Shown here one piece after another: positions 45,030 to 55,259 of a stretch of DNA of 64,000 nt; the stretch's first letter is position 1; every line of letters starts with the position of its first letter. A program made the position numbers and the translations under genes. This DNA is from Sisyra terminalis (Eukaryota > Arthropoda > Insecta > Neuroptera > Sisyridae): NCBI GenBank assembly GCA_958496175.1, contig OY292278.1, positions 20,584,001 to 20,648,000 of the forward strand. The letters are read 5' to 3'. The notes beneath the pieces are model-generated. The model was not told where the DNA came from and did no database searches. It saw only the letters and a program-made list of their open reading frames with translations.

Positions 45030-46920
45030 TAATTTAAAAGAGTTGTAAAGAAAATACGAGGTTAGAGGAAATAAAGAACACTAAAAGCTTTGAACAATGC
45101 AGAAGTAGTGGTATAATGAAACAAATTTATTGTTAGAAGTGAATTATTACTAGGACTATTTTGTACTATTTTGTTTATTTCTTTAGAAAGAAAAAATATA
45201 GCACTAGTTGGTATAAGTATGAAACAGACCTTACAGGGGATGTTTGGCATTTTTGAAGATATAAGTTTGTGGTTTTATTTCGTTATAATTAAATGTTTTT
45301 CTCCATTTAATCTTTTACTTCGCTGAGTGACTATAAACGTATGTCAAAAACGAAATAATATTGCTATTAGTCATATTTTTACAGTTTGGATTACTTTGGA
45401 AAAAAATTAGTACTAGTTTCGGGAATGTTACATGAAATATGTTTCTACATATATGTTTAGTTTTAGTAAAAATATAAAACTTATGAGTAAAAAAAAATGG
45501 AAATTTATAAGTAGGTATTACATTAGTGATCGAATGGTGGTTCACGAGCCGCATGCAGCTCTTTTACAAGTTTATTGTGCCTCAATTAAAATTCTTATAT
45601 CGTTATATTGTTCCAATACTACGTAGTTCTAATATTGTTTTTGTTAAATTATACTTATTTATTCTTAGTTTTTACTAAGCTAAAAGAAATAGAAAGTTTA
45701 TAACTAAAGATAAAAAAAAAATACTTTGGTTTTGGATTAATAACTCGGAATTTTCATAATTGAACATTATACATTGAATTCATAAGAAATTGATGAAAAA
45801 ATGAGTTACAATGAAAAAATTTCATCTTTCTGGAACGACAGCAAGAAAATTGAAGTTTCCAGAGTTGAATAATTAAGCATTGAGTTTGAATATTTTGAAG
45901 ATGCTTTCTAAAAGTATTTTTTACTGTAAAAGCCATAGCTAAATTGTATTTAAAAAAAATATTTCAAGATTATATTTTCAGTCGTCATTCCATAACATTA
46001 AAAATAAATAGAGGTATTTACTTTATCTTAAGAATAATTGCACTGTAAAGTATGTTGTCAGAAACAGTAAATTTACACAAAAATTCAGAAGTAATAAAAG
46101 CTTATGAACCAAAATTTTTAGGTTTTACTTCATTTCGTCATTCCCTCATTTAAATTGAAACGAGGGAATGACGATATATCAAGAAATGTCTTCGAAACTA
46201 GTAGAACTTTACTTTTTCTATTTCTATGCTTATTAAATCCTTAAATTCACCGGTTTTTCGTGTTTAAAGATGAGAACACCATATTGACTTTCGTGAAAAT
46301 TATTGCTGTAAGTACAATGCAGAGATACAAGTAGTTCATTTTGACGGTGCAGTACAACCAATAACACTTTACAGAGGAGTATTTTATTAACGCAACAATG
46401 ATACTGTTAGGGCCCAAAATTTTTGCTCCCTATCAAACAATAACAGACTGGACTCAACAACGGTATGACCAATAAAAACCATTTCTTCACTTTCAAAGTT
46501 ATAAATTATCCTATAATTCGTCTAAAATAAGTTTTTTTCTGGGAAGCACTACATTATTAAAATCTAGTTACAGAAATACTACATAATTGATAAAGAAAAA
46601 TCCAATGTTTAAAAATTTATTTTATAAATTTTTTTCGACCTAATTTCGGATTTTAGTGAGAATAACTCATTTATGTGTTTATGTATATGTTTAAAATTAG
46701 AACATATTAAAACATATAAATAAAGAACTGCAACAAATCCCAAAATTACAACACAATCGATGATAATATTCAGAAAATTAACAAAAAATTTAATTTTCAA
46801 ACACACATTTGAATTTAGTTATTGAGAAACGGAAAACAGAAAAAGTGGGATGAAAATCGGGAATAGTTTATTTTAGAGAATTGGCCGGGTTTAATTGTGA
46901 GGTAGCATAATTGGACAGTG
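45030..46920. other. Intergenic, no gene seen; one perfect short hairpin
   Basis: AT-rich. At 46136-46173 CGTCATTCCCTC and GAGGGAATGACG form a perfect 12-bp stem around a 14-base loop; the stem is too short for a microRNA precursor. Confidence 0.5.
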
Positions 46921-47506
46921 CAAGAAGGACTTTTGGAATGATAAATGTTCTTGGTGGCTTTATGCAAATTTACAAGTAAATGAACGTAAACGGGCGATGT
47001 GGAGAAGAAGGATGCCTATTTAAAAAGTATGTTTGGGCAAAATTGATATACGATGTGCTGTGTAATAATATTGTCATCTCGGCGGAGCGTTTACGGAAAA
47101 TTTAGTGGAAAACTTTCCCATTTAAGGCGTGCTGAAAAATGGCACGAGGTACAAGCTCCCCGAGAGTACGTTTTTTTCCTCTTTTTAAAACATTAAGGAA
47201 TCTATTTATCATATGAAATTTATATGAAATTAAATCCTCTTTTTGTCTCACTTTTGCCATTAAAAAAAAGTTGAATTAAACAGTGGCACTGTTCCCGGCC
47301 CAGCGCGACGGTTTGAAAATTTTTGACTTGGAAATGATTTTTTCCACGTGGGAAAAAAAAAAGTTAGGTGTACGAAAATCCCGCGAGGAATAAATTTTAA
47401 ATATTTCACAGCATGAAAATTTAAATTTTTTCCTCGTCAAAATAACGGAAAGCCCGTTCACATTCGTTCGTCTCTCCGGGACGTTGACGCGATCTTTAAA
47501 AAAATA

Positions 47507-47570
47507 TGAAAAGTGACGATTTTTCGACTAACGCATCCCCCGGTGAAAATTATCGAGGAAAAGTCGAGGT
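47507..47570 (+). other. Possible short exon of an unknown gene
   Basis: From ATG at about 47506 an open frame (MKSDDFSTNASPGENYRGKV) runs to GAG|gtgagc, a good splice donor, in a locally CG-richer block (47080-47570). No downstream exon could be linked. It could be a first coding exon, part of a promoter-proximal non-coding exon, or chance. Confidence 0.2.
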
Positions 47571-48822
47571 GAGCCAAAAAATAAGACAACATGGAACGCC
47601 CGGCACAGGGGTGTATTTTCCCAAACAAACAAACCGTGTTTTGATCAGATTTTATTACCCCAAAAAAAAAATAAGAACTTTTTTTCCCCCATTTCCAACA
47701 ATCTCATAAATAGAACTTTTCCGTTTCACTTGGCTTTCCAGAATGATGAAAGATAACATGTCGGAGCGTCCCAAAACGTGTAACGTGCAGACTTTTCTTT
47801 ATGTGAAACATTGTTCCATGTAAACAAAATGGAAAAAATGAATAACAAACACAAAAAAGAATCATTGGCCATTTCCATAATGGCAGAGTGGTGGTTGGAT
47901 ATTATAAATACATATGAACGCCAAAGTAAATTATTTCTCATCTATTTTCCATTTTATTCTTAGGCTATTTGTAAAATTTGCTCCCGGAAGGAAATGGATA
48001 TATGGAAGTTGAACAGAACAGGGTGTGAGGTGAGGGTAAGAAAACATTACGATCTTCCCGGTTATTTCACTAACGAATAAATACTTCATATATGTGAGAG
48101 ACGAAGTACATAAAGTTATTTTAAATATGATATTATATGTACAGTGGATGCATTTTACGGTAGTTATTCTCGTTTTTCTTGCATTTGATGTAATGCATTT
48201 GTGCAACCTTAATTATATGCATCCCCCTACAAATAAAAATGTCGAAACGTCTACCAGACTAACGATGACAACGAATTTACTTACGGTTATGTTTATTACG
48301 TACATATCATGCTTATTAGATTCATTAGGTACCTAAAAGCAAAAACGAAAATTGAAGGTAAAAGATGATATTTGCTTATTTGATAATTGGAAACAAAGGA
48401 AAACCCATCCCTTAGTTATACATTGTAAAATGTTTCTACATTAATTGCTTCAATAAGCAAACAATTAAGAGGTGAAATATTTTCGATCGAAAATAAATTT
48501 ATTTATACCTTCCGATAATATCAAGTTTGAAAAGTTGAACTCAGTGGCGTGTTACAATTAGTTAGGAATTCAGTAGATAATTTAAAATTTTAGTACCTAA
48601 TATCAACTACATAGTTCATAAGTTGAAAAAAATGCAACCAAATACGTGCTCAACTCTGCACAGTGAAGGGTACCGTTATGACGAATAACTATCGCTAGAC
48701 AAATGCTTTAATTGTTGCCAATTTTTAAAAACGATTAAAGTATAAACGCAAAATTGCATGTGGAAGTAAAAGGTTCCTTGGAAATAAAAGGGTTAATGCC
48801 TATTTTTTCAATAGTAAGATAT

Positions 48823-49281
48823 TGTAACAGAAAGGGACAAAGTCTCTTTCTCTCTTTGTGCCATGCCGGTGCGCGATTGGCTGAGTGACTTCTCCAATGA
48901 ACCAATGCGAATGTACATATAGATTGTTCTGGAAACATCTGTAGAATGTACATATGGATTGTTCTGGAACAATGAAGTACATTCTAGAATGTTGGGTTGC
49001 GGGTATATAAGTCGCTCAGCTCAAGCCCAGAGACAGTTCTGTATCAGAATTCGGTATAGAAATTCAGTTGTGAATTTCCGTTACAACAAAGCGATTATGA
49101 GTGTGATTTGAATTAAAAGTGATTATTGTCATTTAAGTGATTGTTTTGACAAGTGTAATTGTGTAATAAAAAGTGAAATAAAAAAAGTGATTGTTAAGTG
49201 TGAAAGTGATTATTATTTCCAAAAGAAATTAAAAGAACGAATAAATGCCATCTCAATACAGTTTTGAGACGCCACGTTACA
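48823..49281 (+). mobile_element. Solo LTR of an LTR retrotransposon
   Basis: 459 bp beginning TGTAACAG and ending GTTACA, flanked by a 4-bp direct repeat ATAT (48819-48822 and 49282-49285), as left by Gypsy-type integration. It contains a TATA box (TATATAA, 49004-49010), a possible start near 49033 and AATAAA at 49240-49245. Upstream, TTCTGGAA (48927-48934), TTCTGGAA (48962-48969) and TTCTAGAA (48982-48989) are inverted-GAA pairs like heat-shock elements. No internal region or second LTR is adjacent, so it is probably a product of LTR-LTR recombination. The + orientation is inferred from the TATA/AATAAA order. Confidence 0.8.
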
Positions 49282-49289
49282 ATATGTAC

Positions 49290-50500
49290 TATTTAGCACA
49301 GGGCAGCGACCCCTACCTTTAGGTCCGCGGGAACCATCAAATCCGCAGATCGTTCTACTAAGGACTTAAAAAGATAAAAAAAAAACCTCTGGCATAGGAT
49401 GTATGCAGAACATTTATGAGCTTTAACTGTATTTTTATTCATAATATCAAAAAATAAGAACTACTACGGCTACTAACTGCAGTAAAAATACCTCCCATAT
49501 TTTAAGAGGGGATAAAAATGGTACGAGGTATCACCAAAACTTCTTATTTCTTAAATGTGGATAGAAAAGAGCTTTTTGTCTCGACTATTAAAATTGCATC
49601 ACCCAAATAGAGCTTGAAGAGCGGTACTCATTTAGAATCATCCTGGGAAGGATGAAGGATTGAAGGTTCTTGCAATTTCTTCTTCAATGACCACCTTTAA
49701 GATCTTCAAGATTCAAATATCATGGGTGATGTTTAAAAACCTCTACTTTGCAGTAACATTACAGAAAAAAAGTTTTCTTCTTTAGGTGTCATAACTGATA
49801 CGATCGTTATCTATGATTATTTTACTGACTAGTGGATTATCCATTGTTATCTAGATGATCCGGTTATCAGCACCCTTGTTCCATTCTAGGGACGTCCGTA
49901 CTTGGGGTCGTTGTATTTATTAGCCATCATCATAAATTACTAGGAATAAGAATCAGGAGGTTTCCCGTTGTCTTTCTGATCCTTGTGCCGTGGATTATTA
50001 AAGAGGCTCATTCGCCTTTACTGGTGATTTCTTACCCTTGGGACTAGGATAGCCCTTTCTTAAGTAAAATAAGGCTGATTGCTTAAACTGGCGCATATTC
50101 GGTCCCCGCTGTACTTAGCCAACATTTTGTCGCCCACTATGTACCATGTGAAGGTTTATGGTCAATTCATTGAGAATAAAACCACACTTACACTTTAATC
50201 ACAGATTACTCAAACTTTCCGATCATTAAAGATTCAGAAAAAAATTATATGGGCTTAAATCAGGTCAATGCGATGGCCATGAAATTATCTTACGTAAGAA
50301 AAGTATTCTACATGGGGACATTTGGATGTGTGAGCAGTGGTTCCATCCTACTGGAACCAGAAGTTCTGTAAGTTATTTTCTTTTCGATAATCGCGCAGAC
50401 TGCGATGGAAACTGTTTAATCTAAACTTTAACATCAGGAATGCGTCCACTTTTCAGGTACGCAAGGGGTTTTATTTTTAGTGCTAACTCTGTTGTCTTTT
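49290..50500. other. Intergenic, unidentified moderately complex sequence
   Basis: Less AT-rich than its surroundings (for example 49850-50160), which suggests an old transposon, but I see no motif or open frame that identifies one. Confidence 0.3.
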
Positions 50501-50564
50501 TTAAGCCCCCAACAAAATCATTTTCCGATTTGCAGAACGTTCATTAGCGTTTTGAAAAAGGGTC

Positions 50565-50945
50565 CTCAAAAATGAGGAGGTAAACGGGAGACAAGTTTTC
50601 TCAGAAACCGGAAGTCGGATCATGATTTTCCCAGGAATGTAGGTTTTGGTAATGCGTCTTCTTGGTACTGAACCTCGAAAATCTGAAAAAAGTTGAAAAT
50701 TCACAAAATGGCTCGACTTTGAAATAAAAATTAAAAAAAAAAACAACCTTTTTTTGGACCTTTCTCCCTCTCCCACTTTGAGGAGGGGGGAGGTTTGGCC
50801 AATTTCAGAGATTCAGTACTAAGAAAACGTGTTGAACTATAACACTCTCCAGTTTCAAGTCAATCCGTCGGATAGTTTCTGAGAAATCTTGTCTCCCAGT
50901 TTTAAAAAGTTGATTTCGAGAAAAACGCATTTAAAGTTTTTTTAA
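50565..50945. repeat. Imperfect inverted-repeat element
   Basis: GGGAGACAAGTTTTCTCAGA near 50586 is repeated in reverse complement near 50877-50897 (GGGAGACAAGATTTCTCAGA on the minus strand), followed in both arms by a variant of CCGACGGA/AGTCGGA. Probably a decayed MITE. Confidence 0.5.
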
Positions 50946-51251
50946 GATATTTTTTTATGTTATTATCAATTTATTCAATTTTTATCAGTGAAAATACATT
51001 AGTCAGCTATTCCAATCCTTTTAACACGTTATTCTTGAATGTTATAAGAAGACATTTATGGAAAAAAAATCGATTTTTTTTTTCTGACGGTGATCCACCC
51101 TTAATGTCTTTATTAATTCTTGAGTTACTAAAGATCTTAGCAGGTATATATAAAGCGACGATTGATACCTATTCAAAAAATTGGCACAAATAAAATCAAT
51201 GGGGCGATTTGTTATACCATTTGTAAATATTATAATTCATTATATTAATTA

Positions 51252-51723
51252 CACCGGCACACAAAAAAAAAGTGCTCTGTACTTTTGACCGGACCTACAT
51301 AAATCTACGTATTTTGACCCCCTGAACACGAATCCGGGGTCGGTTTGACCCGTACACCCTCAAAAATTCGAGAAAACTTTAAAAAACCGAAAAAAAATGG
51401 TTAAAATCGGCAGTTTTGGTGGCATAAAAATTTTTTTGAACTCAACCGAGCATGATTTTCATGTTTTTCGATCCGCTGAATACAAATTAGAAGTTTATGT
51501 AGACCATAAGCCGTTTTTATTGTAAGAAAATTGCCTGCTTTGCGAGCCTACCGTCTGTCCCTGAACCGTCTGAACCTGGACTTTTCGGTTTTTTAAAGTT
51601 TTCTCGAATTTTTGAGGGTGTACGGGTCAAACCGACCCCGGATTCGTGTTCAGGGGGTCAAAATACGTAGATTTATGTAGGTCCGGTCAAAAGTACAGAG
51701 CACTTTTTTTTTGTGTGCCGGTG
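51252..51723. mobile_element. 472-bp MITE with near-identical 142-bp inverted arms
   Basis: The arms 51252-51393 and 51582-51723 read as essentially identical reverse complements (starting CACCGGCACACAAAAAAAAA). They are flanked by TTA on both sides (51249-51251 and 51724-51726). CAC termini with a 3-bp duplication fit CACTA/EnSpm elements; a TTA duplication also fits PIF/Harbinger. There is no transposase. The near-perfect arm identity suggests recent activity. Confidence 0.85.
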
Positions 51724-51959
51724 TTATATTCTATCTTCATATTATATTCTCTTAAAATGATTTTCTTATAATGTTTTATGCTTTACTTTGGTTTCTGTTT
51801 ATTTATTTTATCTTTTTAAGTTTGCAGACAAAGAAAATGGGTAAATTATTTATCTTGTATTTGCATAGAGACAGAATAAAAAAAACTATCTTCGAAGGAA
51901 TAAAAATTAAATTTTCTACGATAATCGTTGAAAATAAAACTAAATCGTCAAATTAACCC

Positions 51960-53765
51960 AAGTTGAAGATACCCGGTTGTACTAGTAGAGAATAACGAAT
52001 TAAGACGATGGTAAGGGGGTTTAGCGAGGGTTGGTGGATGATGTAAGGACAAACGAACGTAGTTAGTCATTTTCCCCTTAAAAAAGATAAAAGATTTAAA
52101 AGTTCGCGATGACTATGCGACAGTGTTCTTTTTCCGAGTTGTAACGGTTATGGTGGTTGTCGCCGCGCGTTTATGAGACGAAAATTTGCTCGTCGAAAGA
52201 CAAAACATTCCTCCCGTCGCGGTACTTTGGCCTCCCGGTTTAGTTACTCTCAAAGGAGTTTCCCATTCCCAACCCCCAAATAACTCGTAGAAAGGAAGAA
52301 AGAAATAGAAACCAAGGCCTAACGACTGTCATGTTCAGGATAATTTCGTCGAGTTCGTCAAATTCCTGGTTCAAAGCTGAGCGACGGGAAGACATTCAAA
52401 TGTGGGACCCAACAGGATGGAATGGGAATGAGAGTCGATGGCGTCGTCGTTTGTACGTCTATCCGCTTTATGTTCATATATAGGAAGATAAGTAACATAA
52501 CCTAAACGGTAACAGCTTTCCGTGCATTTTCAAATGGCTGTCGTTGTCACCGTTGACGTCGTCATTTTTGTTAAGTTAAGGAAATTGACTACACATTCAA
52601 CCCCTTCATCCCTTCATCCTTTTGTCTACCCATACATTCATACGTACATGCATGTATAGTTGCATACATTCAGACTATTACAGAGCGACTACTTTTCATC
52701 ATCTTCCTGAAGAAATGACAGTGGAAAGTGGAACAACTCGATAACTTGTCGACTCCCTTAACCCGAATTCAACAAATACGCTCCAGAACATGCGCTTACA
52801 ATGTATCAACTAATTCCTAATTTTCAGATCATAAAATTAAATTAAATTAAACTCCAAAAAGATATTTACTATTTACCCAAAGAGATAATTGCAACGAGAA
52901 CAAGGAACACTTGTACGCTAACTCAATTTTAATACTTTCACCTAATAAATATAGAGAATGATTCAAAACTTTGTATACATATTTATTTTAAGGGCGTATT
53001 CTTGGGTCAAAATTAAAATTTTTCCTTTTGAATATGTATCTTAAAATGTATTCCATTTGGGCTACAAAAGTTGGCTAAATCGAATTTAACTCCAACTATC
53101 AATGAATTTCTTTCAAAATCTAAGGTTTTATGTTTTTACTATGATGAAATTTGCTCTAATTAAACAAAATATAAACTATATTTAAACCTAGAAAAGATAG
53201 AGAAGTTAACACTTTTCTTGGTCAAAATTTTATTTTATCACAAGGAAACTAGATATGAATTAAATAAACTAAGTACCAATAAATCTAAAATTTTGCTTAT
53301 TTGCATATTTCTTTATACATCTATTAAAGGACATTATTTTCACTTTATTATAGATAGATAGACCAAATCCTTATGATAGCTACTTAACAGATTAAAAATT
53401 ACACATAAATACACATAAAGGATCAGTATTTTTACATCTAGATAGTGATATTTATCTTCCAGGTACAATTTTATTTGGAGGATAAAAAATGTCTGCGTAT
53501 TCCCCATTACCCCTAAGAATAATGCTTTGTACATGATAAATAGGTATATCAATAAATTAATTGGCATAAGAAAGTAGTCTACCTATCCATAAGTGAAAAT
53601 AACGACCCTTATTATACACATATCAATATTCACAGGTAAAAATATGTATATTTCGAATAGAATTTAAAAGAGATGGAATAGAATTTTTCTTTCATGGATT
53701 ATAAAGTTAATAAGATACTTTTGGGAATAGGAAATATTTTATGGTATACCATACAATGTATACAT
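51960..53765. other. Intergenic; CG-richer block without a recognised gene
   Basis: 52010-52570 is richer in CG and more complex than its surroundings (for example GGTTGTCGCCGCGCGTTTAT), the sort of sequence found near insect promoters. I find no exon in it. 52580-53760 is ordinary AT-rich sequence. Confidence 0.35.
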
Positions 53766-54571
53766 TAGGGTGATTTGTTTTTTTGACTTTTTTTTTTTTT
53801 TTGGTCCCATCGTGAAATTTTGTTAGAAATACCAAAAAAAAAATTCTCTGAAAGTTTGAGCCCTTAATATTAATTTTAAGTCCTCGACCAAGACGTGTAA
53901 AGATTTCCCATTGAAAATACACGGAAACTCTAACTTTTTATTTTTAAATTTCTATAAGCGGTATTTCATGGGATCGCTTTTACCGAAGATGGTTTTTTCT
54001 CAGAATTAAACGCTCTACAAAAGTGCCCATTGCGACAAAGTCGTAACTCACACCGGTGAGGTAGTACGGGCCACTGAACCTGATTTTTCCATAAAATTCA
54101 AAGCTTAATATCTCGTTTAATATTGATCTTCGCGATTTGCTCTACCAAAACTTTTTTGTAGGAAATCAAATTCTCTACAAGTTTTTCATTTATAATTTTT
54201 TCGTAGCTCTTGTTATTTACGAGATAAATGCAAAAAAACGCGAATTTTATGGAAATATCAGGTTCAGTGGCCCGTACTACCTCACCGGTGTGAGTTACGA
54301 CTTTATCGCAATGGGCACTTTTGTAGAGCGTTTAATTCTGAGAAAAAACCATCTTTGGTAAAAGCGATCCCATGAAATGCTGCTGAGATATAGAAGTTTA
54401 AAAATAAAAAATCAGAGTTTCCGTGTATTTTCAATGGGAAATCTTTACACGTCTTGGTCGAGGACTTAAAATTAATATTAAGGGCTCAAACTTTCAGAGA
54501 ATTTTTTTTTTTTATATTTCTAACAAAATTTCACGATGGGACCAAAAAAAGTAAAAAAAAAAATCACTCTA
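53766..54571. mobile_element. Long palindromic element, copy 3
   Basis: Starts TAGGGTGATTTG and ends AAATCACTCTA. It has the same arm sequences as copies 1 and 2, but the left arm stops at CCATAAAATTC and jumps to AAGCTTAATATCTCG, so the centre and part of the left arm are deleted. About 806 bp. Confidence 0.85.
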
Positions 54572-54739
54572 GTATACATATGTGAAACATATATAGCTCT
54601 GGCTTTTGCGTGGGAATATTTACAGAGGAGCTTGAAAAACAGCAAAACCCATACATTTTCTGCTAGCCAGGCTAGCTAAAACGATTCTAAAGCTATAAGT
54701 ATAGTCCAAATTACGAGGGGGTTCTAACATGTTCTTACT

Positions 54740-55250
54740 GATCCGTAACATTGGGCTGGGTACCGGGCTATAAGGACATATTTGGGAACAAAAAGGTACA
54801 TGTTTTAATCCGTCGAGGAACAGAGATACTATTTGTTGATTCAAAACCCGTATTTGGAGTCACCAAATCGGTGGTTAGGAAAATCCTCAAAGAGTGCTTT
54901 AATACTAATTATTGTTCTTTGTGGAGCAACACCAAGGAGCAAAAACACAACAAAAGAATAATCAGAAACGCTTCTCTCTTCTATCTAACTACTGAAACAC
55001 TAAATAAAAAAGATCTCTAGCTAGATTTGTCATTGGTCTCATAACCGGTTACAGTAACCTGAAAAAGAACCTTCATACTATTGAGATACTGTTGAACCCT
55101 CCGATATGCACATTTTTTCAGACAAGAAATGAAACTGCGTCTGATATTCTACAGGAATTCAGCACTTGCACTCTGCATATTTGATAAGAGCTACGGGTTT
55201 TCAATCCCCAGTACGGAACTAGTCGAACAGCATCTTGTTCAATGGTTACT
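54740..55250 (+). mobile_element. LINE remnant: RNase H domain and C-terminus
   Basis: The + strand encodes WVPGYKDIFGNKKVHVLIRR (RNase H motif WVPGHxGIxGNExADxLAR), then GVTKSVVRKILKE. After a stop at about 55018 it encodes LHTIEILLNPPICTFF and NETASDILQEFSTC, resembling the tail of RNase H-bearing insect LINEs (LH..GL...P.CR.C...ETA.HIL.EC). Stops and mutated key residues (for example the HQ after WVPG) show it is dead. It starts soon after palindrome copy 3. Confidence 0.75.
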
Positions 55251-55259
55251 GAAATATAC

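Noticed and set aside
48541..48556. CAGTGGCGTGTTACAA resembling a hAT terminus
   Set aside because: No matching inverted end or 8-bp duplication was found nearby.
53707..53922. Recurrent minus-strand frame starting MYFQWEIFTRLGRGLK, also at 43-282 and 21620-21910
   Set aside because: It is the arm of the palindromic element read through; the frame differs in length in each copy and has no domain.
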